64,000 nt of DNA from Microbacterium hominis (GTDB lineage Bacteria; Actinomycetota; Actinomycetes; Actinomycetales; Microbacteriaceae), in assembly GCF_013282805.1 (NCBI RefSeq), contig NZ_CP054038.1, forward strand, positions 1,674,001-1,738,000, read 5' to 3'. How positions within the stretch are numbered: the stretch's first letter is position 1; each line of letters starts with the position of its first letter. The translations under genes and the position numbers were made by a program. Below are positions 1 through 11,365 of this stretch, piece by piece. The notes under the pieces were generated by a model. The model worked only from the letters and a program-made list of their open reading frames with translations. It did no database searches and was not told the DNA's origin.

Positions 1-125
1 ACGGCCTCGTTCTCGTCGAGGTGGCTCCGGGCGTGACCGTCGACGAGGTCATCGCGGCGACCGAGCCGCCGCTGACCGTCGCCGCGGAGCTGCGCACGGC
101 CGAGGAACTTAGGGTGGAAGCATGA
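1..125 (+). CDS. 3-oxoacid CoA-transferase subunit B, C-terminal end (partial)
   Basis: The reading frame beginning at base 3 encodes about 40 residues (GLVLVEVAPGVTVDEVIAAT...) and stops at 123-125. This tail resembles the C-terminus of beta subunits of succinyl-CoA:3-ketoacid or 3-oxoadipate CoA-transferases, in which a 'LVLxEVAPGVTVDEV' strand is typical. The stop overlaps the start of the thiolase as ATGA, so the two genes are translationally coupled. CoA-transferase plus thiolase is the usual pairing for the last steps of beta-ketoadipate or ketone-body breakdown. Most of the gene lies outside the window, so the substrate cannot be told. Confidence 0.75.
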   Translation, partial: GLVLVEVAPGVTVDEVIAATEPPLTVAAELRTAEELRVEA

Positions 126-1306
126 ACCACGACGACGTCGTCATCGTCGCTGCCGCGCGCACGCCGCAGGGGCGACTGAAGGGCCAGCTGGCTCCGCTGA
201 CCGCGGTCCAGCTCGGCAGCGCCGCCATCCGCGGCGCGCTCGAGAAGGGCGGCATCCCTGCCGAGGCCGTCGATGCGGTCCTCGTCGGCCAGGTGCTCGC
301 CGCCGGCTCGGGTCAGAATCCCGCCCGTCAGGCGGCGGTCGGGGCCGGCATCCCCTGGGACGTGCACGCCGGGTCGGTGAACAAGGTGTGCCTGTCGGGG
401 CTGACCGCGGTCATCGACGGCGCGCGCATGATCGCGACCGGGGATGCCGCGGTGGTCGTGGCCGCCGGCATGGAGTCGATGACGCGGGCCCCCCACCTCC
501 TGATGGGCTCCCGCGACGGCTGGACGTACGGGTCGATCGAGGTCCTCGACCACATGGCCCACGACGGTCTCACCGACGCATATGACGCGGAGAGCATGGG
601 CGCCTCCACCGAGCGGCACAACGGCCGGCTCGAGATCACACGCGAGGCCCAGGACGCCGTCGCCGCCCGTTCCCACCAGCGCGCCGCCGCCGCCCAGGCC
701 GCCGGGGTCTTCGACGCGGAGATCGTGCCGGTCCCGATCCCGCAGCGCAAGGGCGACCCGATCGTCGTGACCGCCGACGAAGGAGTGCGACCCGAAACGA
801 CCGTGGACACACTCGCGGGGCTGCGGCCCGCCTTCGCCGCCGGCGGATCCATCACGGCGGGCAACTCCTCGCAGATCTCCGACGGCGCCTCGGCGGTCGT
901 CCTCACCTCGCGCTCGCACGCCGACGAGAACGGCTGGGAGGTGCTGGCGGTGGTCGGCGCATCCGGTCAGGTCGCCGGCCCCGACAACTCCCTCCACGCG
1001 CAGCCGGCGCGCGCGATCGAGAAGGCCCTCGCCAAGCAGGGCATCTCGGTGGCGGACCTCGACGTCGTGGAGATCAACGAGGCGTTCGGCGCGGTCGTCG
1101 CGCGATCGCAGAGCGAGCTCGGGCTCTCGGACGATGTGGTGAATCCGCACGGCGGCGGCATCGCGATCGGCCACCCCATCGGGGCATCCGGCAACCGCCT
1201 CGTCGTGCACGCGGTGCACGAGCTCGTGCGGCGGGGCGGCGGCACGGCCGCTGTCGCGCTGTGCGGGGGCGGCGGTCAGGGCGACGCGCTCATCCTCACC
1301 CGCTGA
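122..1306 (+). CDS. Thiolase (acetyl-CoA C-acyltransferase)
   Basis: A 394-residue thiolase, normal length for the family. It cleaves or condenses acyl-CoA thioesters in the cytoplasm. The nucleophilic cysteine is in NKVCLSG (Cys90), the catalytic histidine in GHPIGASGNR (about His351), and the second cysteine in the terminal CGGGGQGDA motif (about Cys381), so the active site is complete. The ATG overlaps the stop of the upstream CoA-transferase gene. With that partner it probably acts on 3-oxoadipyl-CoA or acetoacetyl-CoA. Sequence alone does not separate the biosynthetic (AtoB/PhaA-like) from the degradative (PcaF-like) role. Confidence 0.9.
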   Translation: MNHDDVVIVAAARTPQGRLKGQLAPLTAVQLGSAAIRGALEKGGIPAEAVDAVLVGQVLAAGSGQNPARQAAVGAGIPWDVHAGSVNKVCLSGLTAVIDGARMIATGDAAVVVAAGMESMTRAPHLLMGSRDGWTYGSIEVLDHMAHDGLTDAYDAESMGASTERHNGRLEITREAQDAVAARSHQRAAAAQAAGVFDAEIVPVPIPQRKGDPIVVTADEGVRPETTVDTLAGLRPAFAAGGSITAGNSSQISDGASAVVLTSRSHADENGWEVLAVVGASGQVAGPDNSLHAQPARAIEKALAKQGISVADLDVVEINEAFGAVVARSQSELGLSDDVVNPHGGGIAIGHPIGASGNRLVVHAVHELVRRGGGTAAVALCGGGGQGDALILTR

Positions 1307-1313
1307 TCCCGCC

Positions 1314-1338
1314 GGGGCGTCCGCACGCCGGGCGCCCC
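1314..1338. terminator. Possible weak terminator between convergent genes
   Basis: GGGGCG at 1314-1319 pairs with CGCCCC at 1333-1338, with a 13-nt loop. It follows the thiolase stop and precedes the stop of the convergent small membrane gene. There is no T-run on either side, so this is a weak call. Confidence 0.3.
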
Positions 1339-1351
1339 TGTTCGGCGGATG

Positions 1352-1603
1352 TCAGCCGCGCATGCGCGCGCGCAGGATCTTGGCCTCCTTGCCCGAGATC
1401 GGGGAGTCGGCCGGCGCGAGCGTGCCGCGGCGCGCACGCCGCGTGTCGACGATGGCGCCGATCGCCAGCGCGAGAGTGATCCCCCAGCTGATCCACGCGA
1501 GCGCGGTGCGCCATGTGAACTCGTCGTCGCGGAGGCCGCGCATCAGCGTCATCCCGGCGGTGATCGCGCTGAACAGGCCCGTTCTGAAGAGGTAGGTGCG
1601 CAT
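1352..1603 (-). CDS. Small two-helix membrane protein, unknown function
   Basis: An 83-residue protein that I do not recognise. Two hydrophobic stretches (about residues 5-22 and 34-55) suggest a helical hairpin, followed by a basic tail rich in Arg (DTRRARRG...) and ending in KILRARMRG. I chose the ATG at 1603 instead of a GTG 9 nt upstream because a TAGCGT box lies 7 nt before it, matching the leaderless promoter spacing seen across this window. It converges on the thiolase and is divergent from otsA. Confidence 0.6.
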   Translation of the reverse strand: MRTYLFRTGLFSAITAGMTLMRGLRDDEFTWRTALAWISWGITLALAIGAIVDTRRARRGTLAPADSPISGKEAKILRARMRG

Positions 1604-1610
1604 GGGCACC

Positions 1611-1616
1611 ACGCTA
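1611..1616 (-). promoter_or_regulatory. Leaderless-type -10 box of the small membrane gene
   Basis: TAGCGT on the minus strand, 7 nt before the ATG at 1603. Confidence 0.45.
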
Positions 1617-1647
1617 CCGGGGCGGACATCGCGAGCGCACCGCCCTG

Positions 1648-1653
1648 TAGCCT
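1648..1653 (+). promoter_or_regulatory. Probable -10 box of otsAB
   Basis: TAGCCT lies 33 nt before the GTG start of otsA. A separate Shine-Dalgarno, AGGGAGG, lies a few bases before the start codon, so this transcript has a short leader, unlike many neighbours. Confidence 0.5.
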
Positions 1654-1686
1654 GAAAGACGGCAGTGCCGCAATCAGGGAGGTCCC

Positions 1687-3120
1687 GTGACCCAGGCAGA
1701 ACTCGTCGTCGTCGCCAACCGTCTGCCCGTGGACAGGGTGGTCGGGGCTGTCGGGGAGGAGGCCTGGCGGCGATCGCCAGGCGGCCTCGTGACGGCCCTC
1801 GAGCCGGTGATGAGGCGGGCCGACGGCGCCTGGGTCGGGTGGGCCGGTCAGCCCGACCTCGACGTGGAGCCGTTCGAGTTCGAGGGCACCTTCCTCGTCC
1901 CGGTGCGGCTGAGCGCCGAGGAGATCGAGAACTACTACGAAGGCTTCTCGAACGACACGATCTGGCCCCTCTACCACGACGTCATCGCCGCACCCCGCTA
2001 CCGGCGCGTCTGGTGGGACTCCTACGTGAGGGTGAACCGGCGCTTCGCGGAGGCCGCGGCGGAGGCGGCCGCCCCCGACGCCACCGTGTGGGTGCAGGAC
2101 TATCAGCTGCAGCTCGTGCCGCAGATGCTGCGCGAGCTGCGGCCCGATCTCACGATCGGCTACTTCCATCACATCCCGTTCCCGGCATACGGCCTCTATT
2201 CCCAGCTGCCGTGGCGTCGGCAGGTGCTCGACGGACTGCTGGGGGCCGATGTGATCGGCTTCCAGCGGGTGGCGGACGCCGGCAACTTCGCGCGCGCAGT
2301 GCGCCGCGTGCACCACTACACGACCAAGGCGTCCGGCATCACCGTGCCGCTGGAGGACGGCACGACCCGCACGGCCCTGGCCAAGGCCTTCCCGATCTCG
2401 ATCGACACCGCCGGGTACGTGGAGCTGGCGGAGCGGCCCGACATCCAGGCGCGCGCCGCGGAGATCCGCGAGAGTCTCGGCAATCCCCGCGCGATCCTGC
2501 TGGGCGTCGACCGGCTGGATTACACCAAGGGCATCCGCCACCGCATGAAGGCGTTCGGCGAACTTCTCGAGGACGGGCGGGTCAGCGTCGAGGACGCGAC
2601 CCTCGTGCAGGTGGCGAGCCCCAGCCGCGAGCGCGTCGAGTCGTACGTGCAGCTGCGCGACGAGATCGAGCTGGCCGTGGGGCGCATCAACGGCGACTAC
2701 GACACGATGGGCCACACCGCGATCCGCTATCTGCACCAGGCGTTCCCCCGCGAGGAGATGGTGGCCCTCTTCCTCGCCGCCGACGTGATGCTCGTCACGG
2801 CGCTTCGCGACGGGATGAACCTCGTCGCCAAGGAGTACGTCGCCACCCGCACCGACAATCGCGGCGTGCTCGTGCTCAGCGAGTTCGCGGGAGCCGCCGA
2901 TGAGCTCGCCAGCGCGGTGCGCATCAACCCGCACGACATCGACGGGATGAAGGATGCCATCATGCGCGCCATCGACATGCCCCCGGCCGAGCAGGGCAGG
3001 CGCATGAGGGCGCTGCGCAAGAAGGTGCTCGAGAACGACGTGGCCCGATGGTCGCAATCGTTCCTCGACGCGCTGGAGAGCACCCGGCGCGCCAAGCGCG
3101 AGAACGGCGCGGTGGCATGA
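1687..3120 (+). CDS. otsA: Trehalose-6-phosphate synthase
   Basis: A 477-residue GT20-family glycosyltransferase that transfers glucose from a nucleotide sugar to glucose-6-phosphate to make trehalose-6-phosphate. It begins directly with the family N-terminus (ELVVVANRLPVDR). It carries the acceptor-site region YFHHIPFPAYGLYSQLP and the nucleotide-sugar loop VDRLDYTKGI (about residues 272-285), then LRDGMNLVAKEYVA near the C-terminus. The GTG start at 1687 has a good Shine-Dalgarno (AGGGAGG). The stop overlaps the otsB start as ATGA, giving a two-gene operon. Trehalose acts as an osmoprotectant and carbon store. Confidence 0.95.
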   Translation: MTQAELVVVANRLPVDRVVGAVGEEAWRRSPGGLVTALEPVMRRADGAWVGWAGQPDLDVEPFEFEGTFLVPVRLSAEEIENYYEGFSNDTIWPLYHDVIAAPRYRRVWWDSYVRVNRRFAEAAAEAAAPDATVWVQDYQLQLVPQMLRELRPDLTIGYFHHIPFPAYGLYSQLPWRRQVLDGLLGADVIGFQRVADAGNFARAVRRVHHYTTKASGITVPLEDGTTRTALAKAFPISIDTAGYVELAERPDIQARAAEIRESLGNPRAILLGVDRLDYTKGIRHRMKAFGELLEDGRVSVEDATLVQVASPSRERVESYVQLRDEIELAVGRINGDYDTMGHTAIRYLHQAFPREEMVALFLAADVMLVTALRDGMNLVAKEYVATRTDNRGVLVLSEFAGAADELASAVRINPHDIDGMKDAIMRAIDMPPAEQGRRMRALRKKVLENDVARWSQSFLDALESTRRAKRENGAVA

Positions 3121-3908
3121 GCGCCGCCCTCCAGCCCGCCGACGACGTGCTCCGCCGCGTCGTCGACGCACCGCACCTGCTGGTCGCGCTCGATTTCGAC
3201 GGCACCCTCTCGCCCCTGGTCGACGACCCGATGACCGCCCGCATGCTCCCCGAGGCGCGCACCGCCGTCGAGGCCCTCCTCTCGGCCCCCGGGACGACGG
3301 TCGCCCTGGTGTCGGGGCGGAGCCTCCACGATCTGCGCGAGATCGCCGAGCACGGCGACGATTCGCGCATCCTGCTGGCAGGATCCCACGGCGCCGAGTA
3401 CTGGCTTCCCGGCCAGGGCGTGCTCGCCGTCGAGGACGACCCGTCCGACGTCGAGAAGCGCGATCTGCTGCGCGCCCACGCCGAGCAGGCGACGGCGGAC
3501 CTCGAGGGCATCTGGATCGAGCCGAAGTCGTTCGGGTTCGGCGTGCACGCGCGCCGGGCCACCGATGCCGACGGCGAGCGTGCGTTCGAGCGCGTCGACG
3601 CGCTCGTGGCGGCGGAGGCCCCGCATTGGCGGCGCCGCAGCGGGCACCACATCGTCGAGTACGCGTTCCGGCATGAGGGCAAGGACACCGGCGTCGCCAG
3701 ATTGCGGAGTATGACGCACGCCGATGCCGTGCTCTTCGCCGGAGACGACGTCACCGACGAAGATGCACTGAAGAGCCTCGCACCGGGGGATCTCGGCGTG
3801 CGCGTCGGAGCGGGGGAGACCGCCGCCGCCGTCTCGGTCGCCGACATCCCGGCCTTCGCCGCGCTCCTGAGCACGCTGGCGGCCGAGCGGTCTGCCGCGC
3901 GGGAATAG
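3117..3908 (+). CDS. otsB: Trehalose-6-phosphate phosphatase
   Basis: A 263-residue HAD-superfamily phosphatase that dephosphorylates the OtsA product to trehalose. HAD motif I is [10 protein letters not shown] (nucleophile Asp26, general acid Asp28). Motif IV is [12 protein letters not shown] near residues 207-218. I place the start at the ATG 3117 that overlaps the otsA stop. An in-frame start 69 bp upstream would put an extra tail inside otsA and has no family support. The TAG stop at 3906-3908 is also part of the -10 box of ilvD. Confidence 0.93.
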   Translation: MSAALQPADDVLRRVVDAPHLLVALDFDGTLSPLVDDPMTARMLPEARTAVEALLSAPGTTVALVSGRSLHDLREIAEHGDDSRILLAGSHGAEYWLPGQGVLAVEDDPSDVEKRDLLRAHAEQATADLEGIWIEPKSFGFGVHARRATDADGERAFERVDALVAAEAPHWRRRSGHHIVEYAFRHEGKDTGVARLRSMTHADAVLFAGDDVTDEDALKSLAPGDLGVRVGAGETAAAVSVADIPAFAALLSTLAAERSAARE

Positions 3909-3911
3909 ACT
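3906..3911 (+). promoter_or_regulatory. Leaderless-type -10 box of ilvD
   Basis: TAGACT lies 7 nt before the ilvD ATG and overlaps the otsB stop codon. No Shine-Dalgarno fits in the gap, so ilvD is probably translated from a leaderless mRNA. Confidence 0.55.
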
Positions 3912-3918
3912 TTCGACC

Positions 3919-5625
3919 ATGTCCCAGCCCGACGAATCGATCGACATCAAGCCGCGCAGCCGTGTGATCACCCACGGCATCGAAGCCACCACCTCCCGCG
4001 GGATGCTCCGCGGCGTCGGAATGGGCGACGACGACTGGGACAAGCCCCAGATCGGCATCGCGTCGAGCTGGAACGAGATCACCCCCTGCAACCTGAGCCT
4101 CGACCGGCTCGCGCAGGGTGCGAAGGAGGGCGTGCACTCCGGCGGCGGCTATCCGCTCCAGTTCGGCACGATCTCCGTCTCCGACGGCATCTCCATGGGC
4201 CACGAGGGCATGCACTTCTCCCTGGTCTCCCGTGAGGTGATCGCCGACTCCGTCGAGACCGTCGTCATGGCCGAGCGCCTCGACGGCACCGTGCTGCTCG
4301 CCGGCTGCGACAAGTCGATCCCCGGCATGCTCATGGCCTCGGCCCGCCTCGATCTTTCCAGCGTGTTCCTCTACGCGGGCTCGATCGCGCCGGGGTGGGT
4401 GAAGCTCAGCGACGGCACCGAGAAGGAGATCACGATCATCGACTCCTTCGAGGGCGTCGGTGCGTGTCTGGCGGGCCGCATGACGGAGGCAGACCTCAAG
4501 CGCATCGAGTGCTCGTTCGCCCCCGGCGAGGGCGCCTGCGGCGGCATGTACACCGCCAACACCATGGCCTCGGTCGCCGAGGCGCTCGGACTGTCGCTGC
4601 CGGGCTCGGCCGCACCGCCGTCGGCGGACCGTCGGCGTGACTACTTCGCCCACCGTTCGGGCGAGGCCGTCGTCAATCTCCTGAAGCAGGGGATCACCAC
4701 CCGCGACATCCTCACCAAGGAGGCGTTCGAGAACGCGATCGCGCTGGCGATGGCGCTGGGCGGGTCGACCAACGTCGTGCTGCACCTGCTCGCGATCGCC
4801 CGCGAGGCCGAGGTCGACATCGACCTCCACGACTTCAACCGCATCGGCGACAAGGTGCCGCATGTGGCGGACATGAAGCCGTTCGGCAAGTACGTCATGA
4901 ACGACGTCGACCGACACGGCGGCATCCCGGTCGTGCTCAAGGCCATGCTCGACGAGGGCCTCATCCACGGCGACGCCCTCACGGTGACCGGCAGGACCAT
5001 GGCCGAGAACCTCGCCGCGCTCGACCCCGATCCTGTCGACGGCGAGGTCATCCACTCCTTCGCCGACCCGATCCACACCAAGGGCGGCATCACGATCCTG
5101 CACGGTTCGATCGCGCCCGAGGGCGCCGTCGTGAAGTCCGCGGGCTTCGACGCCGACGTGTTCGAGGGGCCCGCGCGCGTGTTCGAGCGCGAGCGTGCGG
5201 CCATGGACGCGCTGGAGGCCGGCCGGATCCAGGCGGGCGATGTCGTCGTCATCCGCTACGAGGGACCCAAGGGCGGCCCCGGCATGCGGGAGATGCTCGC
5301 GATCACCGCGGCCATCAAGGGCGCGGGGCTCGGAAAAGATGTACTACTCTTGACGGACGGCAGATTCTCAGGCGGCACAACCGGCCTGTGCATCGGCCAC
5401 ATAGCACCCGAAGCGGTGGACGCTGGTCCCATCGCCTTCGTGCGCGATGGTGATCTGATACGGGTCGATATCGCGGCTCGCACTCTCGACCTACTCGTCG
5501 ACGACGCAGAGCTGAGCTCCCGCCGGGACGGCTGGGAGCCCCTTCCTCCGCGCTATACCCGTGGCGTCCTTGCCAAGTACTCCCGTCTTGTGCGCTCCGC
5601 AGCCGAGGGCGCCGTCACGGGCTGA
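3919..5625 (+). CDS. ilvD: Dihydroxy-acid dehydratase
   Basis: A 568-residue IlvD/Edd enzyme that dehydrates 2,3-dihydroxy acids to the 2-keto acids of valine and isoleucine using an Fe-S cluster. Cluster and metal motifs are visible: [14 protein letters not shown] (about residue 133), [13 protein letters not shown] (about residue 205) and [18 protein letters not shown] (about residues 482-499). Length is normal and ilvBNC follows. From about base 5335 to the stop the codon usage changes abruptly: AAA, GTA, CTA, TTG, AGA, TCA, ACA and ATA appear, which are virtually absent in the first 470 codons, although the protein stays family-like. See findings. Confidence 0.95.
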   Translation: MSQPDESIDIKPRSRVITHGIEATTSRGMLRGVGMGDDDWDKPQIGIASSWNEITPCNLSLDRLAQGAKEGVHSGGGYPLQFGTISVSDGISMGHEGMHFSLVSREVIADSVETVVMAERLDGTVLLAGCDKSIPGMLMASARLDLSSVFLYAGSIAPGWVKLSDGTEKEITIIDSFEGVGACLAGRMTEADLKRIECSFAPGEGACGGMYTANTMASVAEALGLSLPGSAAPPSADRRRDYFAHRSGEAVVNLLKQGITTRDILTKEAFENAIALAMALGGSTNVVLHLLAIAREAEVDIDLHDFNRIGDKVPHVADMKPFGKYVMNDVDRHGGIPVVLKAMLDEGLIHGDALTVTGRTMAENLAALDPDPVDGEVIHSFADPIHTKGGITILHGSIAPEGAVVKSAGFDADVFEGPARVFERERAAMDALEAGRIQAGDVVVIRYEGPKGGPGMREMLAITAAIKGAGLGKDVLLLTDGRFSGGTTGLCIGHIAPEAVDAGPIAFVRDGDLIRVDIAARTLDLLVDDAELSSRRDGWEPLPPRYTRGVLAKYSRLVRSAAEGAVTG

Positions 5626-5671
5626 CCTGGCGCCCGACTCAGACCTTCCGTTCTTCTCGAGGGAAATCACC

Positions 5672-7474
5672 ATGCCCGCCGAAACCGCCACGGCCGTTCC
5701 CCGGCCGCCCGCCCGCACCGCTGCCGCGCCCGTGCTCACGGGTGCCCAGGCCGTCGTCCGCTCGCTCGAGCTGCTGGGGGTGACCGACGTGTTCGGCCTT
5801 CCCGGCGGCGCGATCCTGCCGGTGTACGACCCCCTGATGGACACGTCCGAGATCCGTCACATCCTCGTCCGCCACGAGCAGGGCGCCGGACACGCCGCCG
5901 AAGGCTACGCCTCGGCATCCGGCGGGGTCGCGGTCGCCATCGCGACCTCCGGCCCGGGCGCCACCAACCTTGTGACGGCGATCGCCGACGCGTATATGGA
6001 CTCGGTGCCGATCGTCTGCATCACCGGCCAGGTCTTCTCGACCCTGATGGGGACCGACGCGTTCCAGGAGGCCGACATCGTGGGGATCACGATGCCGATC
6101 ACGAAGCACTCGTTCCTGGTCAAGGACGCCGCCGAGATCCCCGGCGCGATCGCCGCCGCGTTCGAGATCGCCGGCACCGGGCGCCCCGGCCCTGTGCTCG
6201 TGGACATCACGAAGGACGCACAGCAGGCCGAGGCGCCGTTCGTGTGGCCGCCCAAGATCGAGCTCCCGGGCTACCGGCCCGTGACCAAGGCGCACGGCAA
6301 GCAGATCCAGGCCGCGGCACAGCTGCTGAAGGATGCGAAGAAGCCGGTGCTCTATGTCGGCGGCGGTGTCGTGCGGGCCAAGGCGGCCGCCGAGCTGCTC
6401 ACCCTCGCCGAGACGACGGGCGCGCCGGTCGTCACGACGCTGATGGCCCGCGGTGCCTTCCCCGACTCGCACGCCCAGCATCTGGGCATGCCGGGCATGC
6501 ACGGCACGGTGCCGGCGGTGCTGGCGCTCCAGGAGGCAGACCTGCTCGTCGCCCTGGGCGCCCGTTTCGACGATCGCGTGACCGGCAAAGCGGCCCTCTT
6601 CGCCCCGAACGCCCAGGTGGTCCACGTCGACATCGACCCCGCGGAGATCTCCAAGATCCGCGCGGCGGATGTGCCGATCGTGGGCGATCTGCGCGATGTG
6701 CTGGTCGACCTGGATGCAGCGTACCGCGGCACGACGGAGGGCACGCAGCCCGACATCTCGGAGTGGTGGTCGTTCCTCGACGGCCTGCGCGACGAATTCC
6801 CGCTCGGCTACGCGCCCACCACCGACGGCCTGCTGGCGCCGCAGTACGTGATCCAGCGCATCGGCGAGCTCACCGGACCCGAGGGCGTGTATGCCGCCGG
6901 GGTCGGCCAGCACCAGATGTGGGCGGCGCAGTTCATCAAGTACGAGCGTCCGAACGCGTGGCTCAACTCGGGTGGCGCCGGCACGATGGGCTACGCGGTC
7001 CCCGCCGCCATGGGGGCGAAGGTCGCCCAGCCGGAGCGTCACGTGTGGGCGATCGACGGCGACGGCTGCTTCCAGATGACCAATCAGGAGCTCGCCACCT
7101 GCGCGATCAACAACATCCCGATCAAGGTCGCGATCATCAACAACTCATCGCTCGGCATGGTGCGCCAGTGGCAGACCCTCTTCTACGACGGCCGCTACTC
7201 GCACACCGATCTGAACACCGGGCACGACACCGTCCGCATCCCCGACTTCGTGAAGCTCGCCGAGGCGTACGGCTGCCTCGCGATCCGCGTCGAGAAGGAG
7301 GAAGACGTGGATGCCGCGATCAAGACGGCGCTCGAGACGAACGATCGTCCCGTGGTGATCGACTTCGTGGTCAGCGCCGACGCGATGGTGTGGCCGATGG
7401 TCCCGCAGGGCGTCAGCAACAGCTACATCCAGTACGCGCGCGACCACGCGCCGGCGTTCGAGCAGGAGGACTGA
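5672..7474 (+). CDS. ilvB: Acetolactate synthase, large (catalytic) subunit
   Basis: A 600-residue ThDP-dependent enzyme that makes acetolactate or acetohydroxybutyrate, the first common step of Val/Leu and Ile synthesis. It shows the N-terminal [12 protein letters not shown], the [13 protein letters not shown] segment with the catalytic Glu, and the ThDP/Mg motif [17 protein letters not shown] ending in INN. I use the ATG at 5672 (GAGGG Shine-Dalgarno). A start about 110 bp upstream would run back into the ilvD tail. IlvN begins 4 bp after the stop, so the subunits are co-expressed. No leader peptide rich in branched-chain codons is evident in the 46-bp gap after ilvD. Confidence 0.96.
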   Translation: MPAETATAVPRPPARTAAAPVLTGAQAVVRSLELLGVTDVFGLPGGAILPVYDPLMDTSEIRHILVRHEQGAGHAAEGYASASGGVAVAIATSGPGATNLVTAIADAYMDSVPIVCITGQVFSTLMGTDAFQEADIVGITMPITKHSFLVKDAAEIPGAIAAAFEIAGTGRPGPVLVDITKDAQQAEAPFVWPPKIELPGYRPVTKAHGKQIQAAAQLLKDAKKPVLYVGGGVVRAKAAAELLTLAETTGAPVVTTLMARGAFPDSHAQHLGMPGMHGTVPAVLALQEADLLVALGARFDDRVTGKAALFAPNAQVVHVDIDPAEISKIRAADVPIVGDLRDVLVDLDAAYRGTTEGTQPDISEWWSFLDGLRDEFPLGYAPTTDGLLAPQYVIQRIGELTGPEGVYAAGVGQHQMWAAQFIKYERPNAWLNSGGAGTMGYAVPAAMGAKVAQPERHVWAIDGDGCFQMTNQELATCAINNIPIKVAIINNSSLGMVRQWQTLFYDGRYSHTDLNTGHDTVRIPDFVKLAEAYGCLAIRVEKEEDVDAAIKTALETNDRPVVIDFVVSADAMVWPMVPQGVSNSYIQYARDHAPAFEQED

Positions 7475-7478
7475 GGCC

Positions 7479-9103
<1,625 letters not shown>

Positions 9104-9155
9104 CCCACCCAGGCCCTCGGCGCACACGCCGAGACCAGGCTTGAACGAGCCACGG

Positions 9156-9187
9156 AGGCCCGGCCCTTACGAGGGGCCGGGCCTTCG
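9156..9187 (+). terminator. Terminator of the ilv operon
   Basis: AGGCCCGGCCC (9156-9166) pairs perfectly with GGGCCGGGCCT (9174-9184). The loop is 7 nt and a TTC follows. Such GC hairpins with little T-tract are usual in high-GC actinobacteria. Confidence 0.8.
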
Positions 9188-9238
9188 GCGTTCCCGCACC
9201 GGAGCGGCGTCGCTCCCGCGGTCGTGCGGCTCTGCGGA

Positions 9239-10618
9239 TCAGGCGCCGGCCGCCATCTCGACGAGCCGGGCGCGCCCCGGTCCGATCGCCGTGCGCAGGC
9301 GCGCGGCGGCGTCGAGCACAGCGGGGTCCTCCGCGCGGTCGGCCGGGACCCGCGACGGGTTGAGCGTCGTCGTGTTCGCCCAGGCGCGGATGTCGGGGTG
9401 GCCCGCCATGGCGAGCGACGCGTCTCCGCCGACGATCTGCATCCGCACCCAGTCCGCCGGTGTGTTCGAGTAGGGCGACGGACGGCAGCAGTCGTTGCGG
9501 GCGACGTCGTCGGCGCGTGTGGCCTCCACATATCCGGTCATCGCCGCACCGAAGCAGGGGAATCCGACGCGCACCGGACGCGGGCGGATCGCATCGGGCT
9601 GCCAGATCGGCACCAGCGGCGGGTAGGCGAGGCCCGAGGCGGCGCAGTGCACCACCACGGCGTTCGTCGACACCCGCACGTCGCGATCGTCGAATCGGAG
9701 GAGACCGGCGGCGACGGCGCGCAGGTGCGCCCCGCGCTCGACGCGGGAGATCGTGCGGAGCATCTCGATCTCCCAGTGCGCGATGGTGGGGGATTTCGCC
9801 ATCGTCGGGGTGACGGACGGGTCGATGCGCAGCATGATCTCCCGCTCCTCGAGGCGGCGGAACAGATCGTCGGGGGTGCGCGCGTCGATCGCCGCGGCCA
9901 TGGTGTCGGCGGCCATGCCGAGGAAGATCGCGGGGTCGGGCTGCACGACCGCACGGTTGAGCATCCAGGGGTCGCGCGGCCGGACCCAGCAGATGCAGTC
10001 CGGGTCGACGCCGGCCCGCAGGAGCCAGATGCAGGCGTCGGTCGCCGTCTTCCCCGCGCCCACGACGACGTATTCATCCGGCGGATCGGCGAGGTGCACG
10101 AGGTCGTTGACGGGGATCACAATCATCCCGTCCTCGACGGCGAACGGCGGCGGTGTGGTGGCCGGGATCGTCGGGGCGAGGTAGGCGGCATCCACCACTC
10201 TCGCCCCGCGCACGCGATGACGGGTGCCGCTCACGATGGACCGGAACCCGTCGCCCCCGGTCCATTCGCAGCCGGGGTGGAACTGCACGCGGCCGGCGGA
10301 GACCAGGTCGTTCATCACATCCGCGTAGTAGACGCAGATCTCCGGGGCGGTCGCCCGCTCGTGTAGCCCCTGCTCGGGGCCGGCCGTCTGCAGGCGGCCG
10401 CCGCCGAGCAGCGTCGACGCCACCCCGTAGAACGCCGAGGCCTGATGCAGCCGCACGAACGGATACGCGTCGAGCCAGTGCCCACCCGGCGCATGCCGTC
10501 GGTCCACGATGGCCACCGTGGCGTCGCTGTGGTGCACCAGCGCATCGGTGAACGCCATCCCCATGGCGCCCGCTCCGATCACCAGGTAGTCGGCGTCGAC
10601 CTCGATGAGAGCCCCCAT
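9239..10618 (-). CDS. FAD/NAD(P)-dependent oxidoreductase (flavin monooxygenase-like)
   Basis: A 459-residue flavoprotein. The N-terminal FAD Rossmann motif is YLVIGAGAMGMAFTDAL (Gly15-Gly20). A second dinucleotide motif, YVVVGAGKTATDACIWLL, lies near residues 180-197. This two-dinucleotide layout is typical of flavin-containing monooxygenases and related oxidoreductases. The substrate is not evident. I chose the ATG at 10618; an in-frame start 30 bp upstream is possible. It is a single gene, convergent to ilvC, with no obvious metabolic partner. Confidence 0.7.
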   Translation of the reverse strand: MGALIEVDADYLVIGAGAMGMAFTDALVHHSDATVAIVDRRHAPGGHWLDAYPFVRLHQASAFYGVASTLLGGGRLQTAGPEQGLHERATAPEICVYYADVMNDLVSAGRVQFHPGCEWTGGDGFRSIVSGTRHRVRGARVVDAAYLAPTIPATTPPPFAVEDGMIVIPVNDLVHLADPPDEYVVVGAGKTATDACIWLLRAGVDPDCICWVRPRDPWMLNRAVVQPDPAIFLGMAADTMAAAIDARTPDDLFRRLEEREIMLRIDPSVTPTMAKSPTIAHWEIEMLRTISRVERGAHLRAVAAGLLRFDDRDVRVSTNAVVVHCAASGLAYPPLVPIWQPDAIRPRPVRVGFPCFGAAMTGYVEATRADDVARNDCCRPSPYSNTPADWVRMQIVGGDASLAMAGHPDIRAWANTTTLNPSRVPADRAEDPAVLDAAARLRTAIGPGRARLVEMAAGA

Positions 10619-10821
10619 GACCACATCCCAGCAACGCGTCGCGGGCACGTCAAGGCGGTTCGCGGCCGTGCGCTCCGCGACGCCCCGCCACGAGAGCGTC
10701 GCGCGTCGTCGAGGGCCTTGTAGCTTTCCTCAGCGATCGCGGCGTATCACCGTCGCCCCTTCGTTCTCCTCATACAGCGAGGGACCGAGAAGCGATCCCC
10801 GGGAAAGCAAAGGAGCAGCCG

Positions 10822-11175
10822 ATGTCTCACATCGGAACCGGCGTCCGTCGCCCGGCAGGGACGATCGCCATCATCACCACCCTCGCGGTGCTCGGACTCG
10901 GGCTCGCGGGATGCCAGACCACCACGGCCGCATCACAGGAGGCCGAGCGCAGCGGCCCGGTGTCGGCGGCGCAGATCGAGCGCACCGCGAAGGCCGCGCA
11001 GGAGCGCTACGAAGGCCTTGCGGAGTACTACGCGAAGCGCGCCCAGAACGGCGTCGCCGCCGACGGCGGCCAGCCCGTCTCGGCACAGGTCGCGGACCGC
11101 CTCGAGAACGCCGCATCGACCGGCGGGCAGCCCGTCTCGGCCATGACGGCCGACCGGCTCGACCGGATCCGCTGA
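10822..11175 (+). CDS. Small secreted lipoprotein with a duplicated C-terminal motif
   Basis: A 117-residue protein with an N-terminal signal (IAIITTLAVLGLGLAGC) ending in a lipobox LAGC, so it should be lipid-anchored on the outer face of the membrane. The mature part is short, charged and helical. It ends with two similar units, GGQPVSAQVADRLENAAS and GGQPVSAMTADRLDRIR. The family is unknown to me. The Shine-Dalgarno AAGGAG is well placed before the ATG. A stem-loop terminator follows, so it is monocistronic. Confidence 0.7.
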   Translation: MSHIGTGVRRPAGTIAIITTLAVLGLGLAGCQTTTAASQEAERSGPVSAAQIERTAKAAQERYEGLAEYYAKRAQNGVAADGGQPVSAQVADRLENAASTGGQPVSAMTADRLDRIR

Positions 11176-11196
11176 TTCCTCGCGCGACGCGAGCTC

Positions 11197-11226
11197 AGGG
11201 CCTCCACCCGCACGGGTGGAGGCCCT
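11197..11226 (+). terminator. Terminator of the lipoprotein gene
   Basis: AGGGCCTCCACCC pairs with GGGTGGAGGCCCT in a 13-bp perfect stem with a 4-nt loop, 22 bp after the stop codon. Confidence 0.8.
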
Positions 11227-11353
11227 CGTCGCGATCGGCGGGGCTTCCCGCCCGGGAGATCGTGCCCGCGATTCACCGCCGATCGTCTCGAGCGCGAGCT
11301 CGCGCGAGGGTGAACGCATCGGCCGGTCCGCGATCGCCATTCGGACCGCCCGG

Positions 11354-11359
11354 TACGCT
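11354..11359 (+). promoter_or_regulatory. Leaderless-type -10 box of the 11366 gene
   Basis: TACGCT is followed by 6 nt and the GTG start, with no room for a Shine-Dalgarno. Confidence 0.5.
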
Positions 11360-11365
11360 GGGCGG

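Noticed and set aside
5500-5671. Branched-chain leader peptide/attenuator before ilvB
   Set aside because: No short ORF with a run of Ile, Leu or Val codons is present in the ilvD tail or in the 46-bp gap; the codon shift in ilvD is reported separately.
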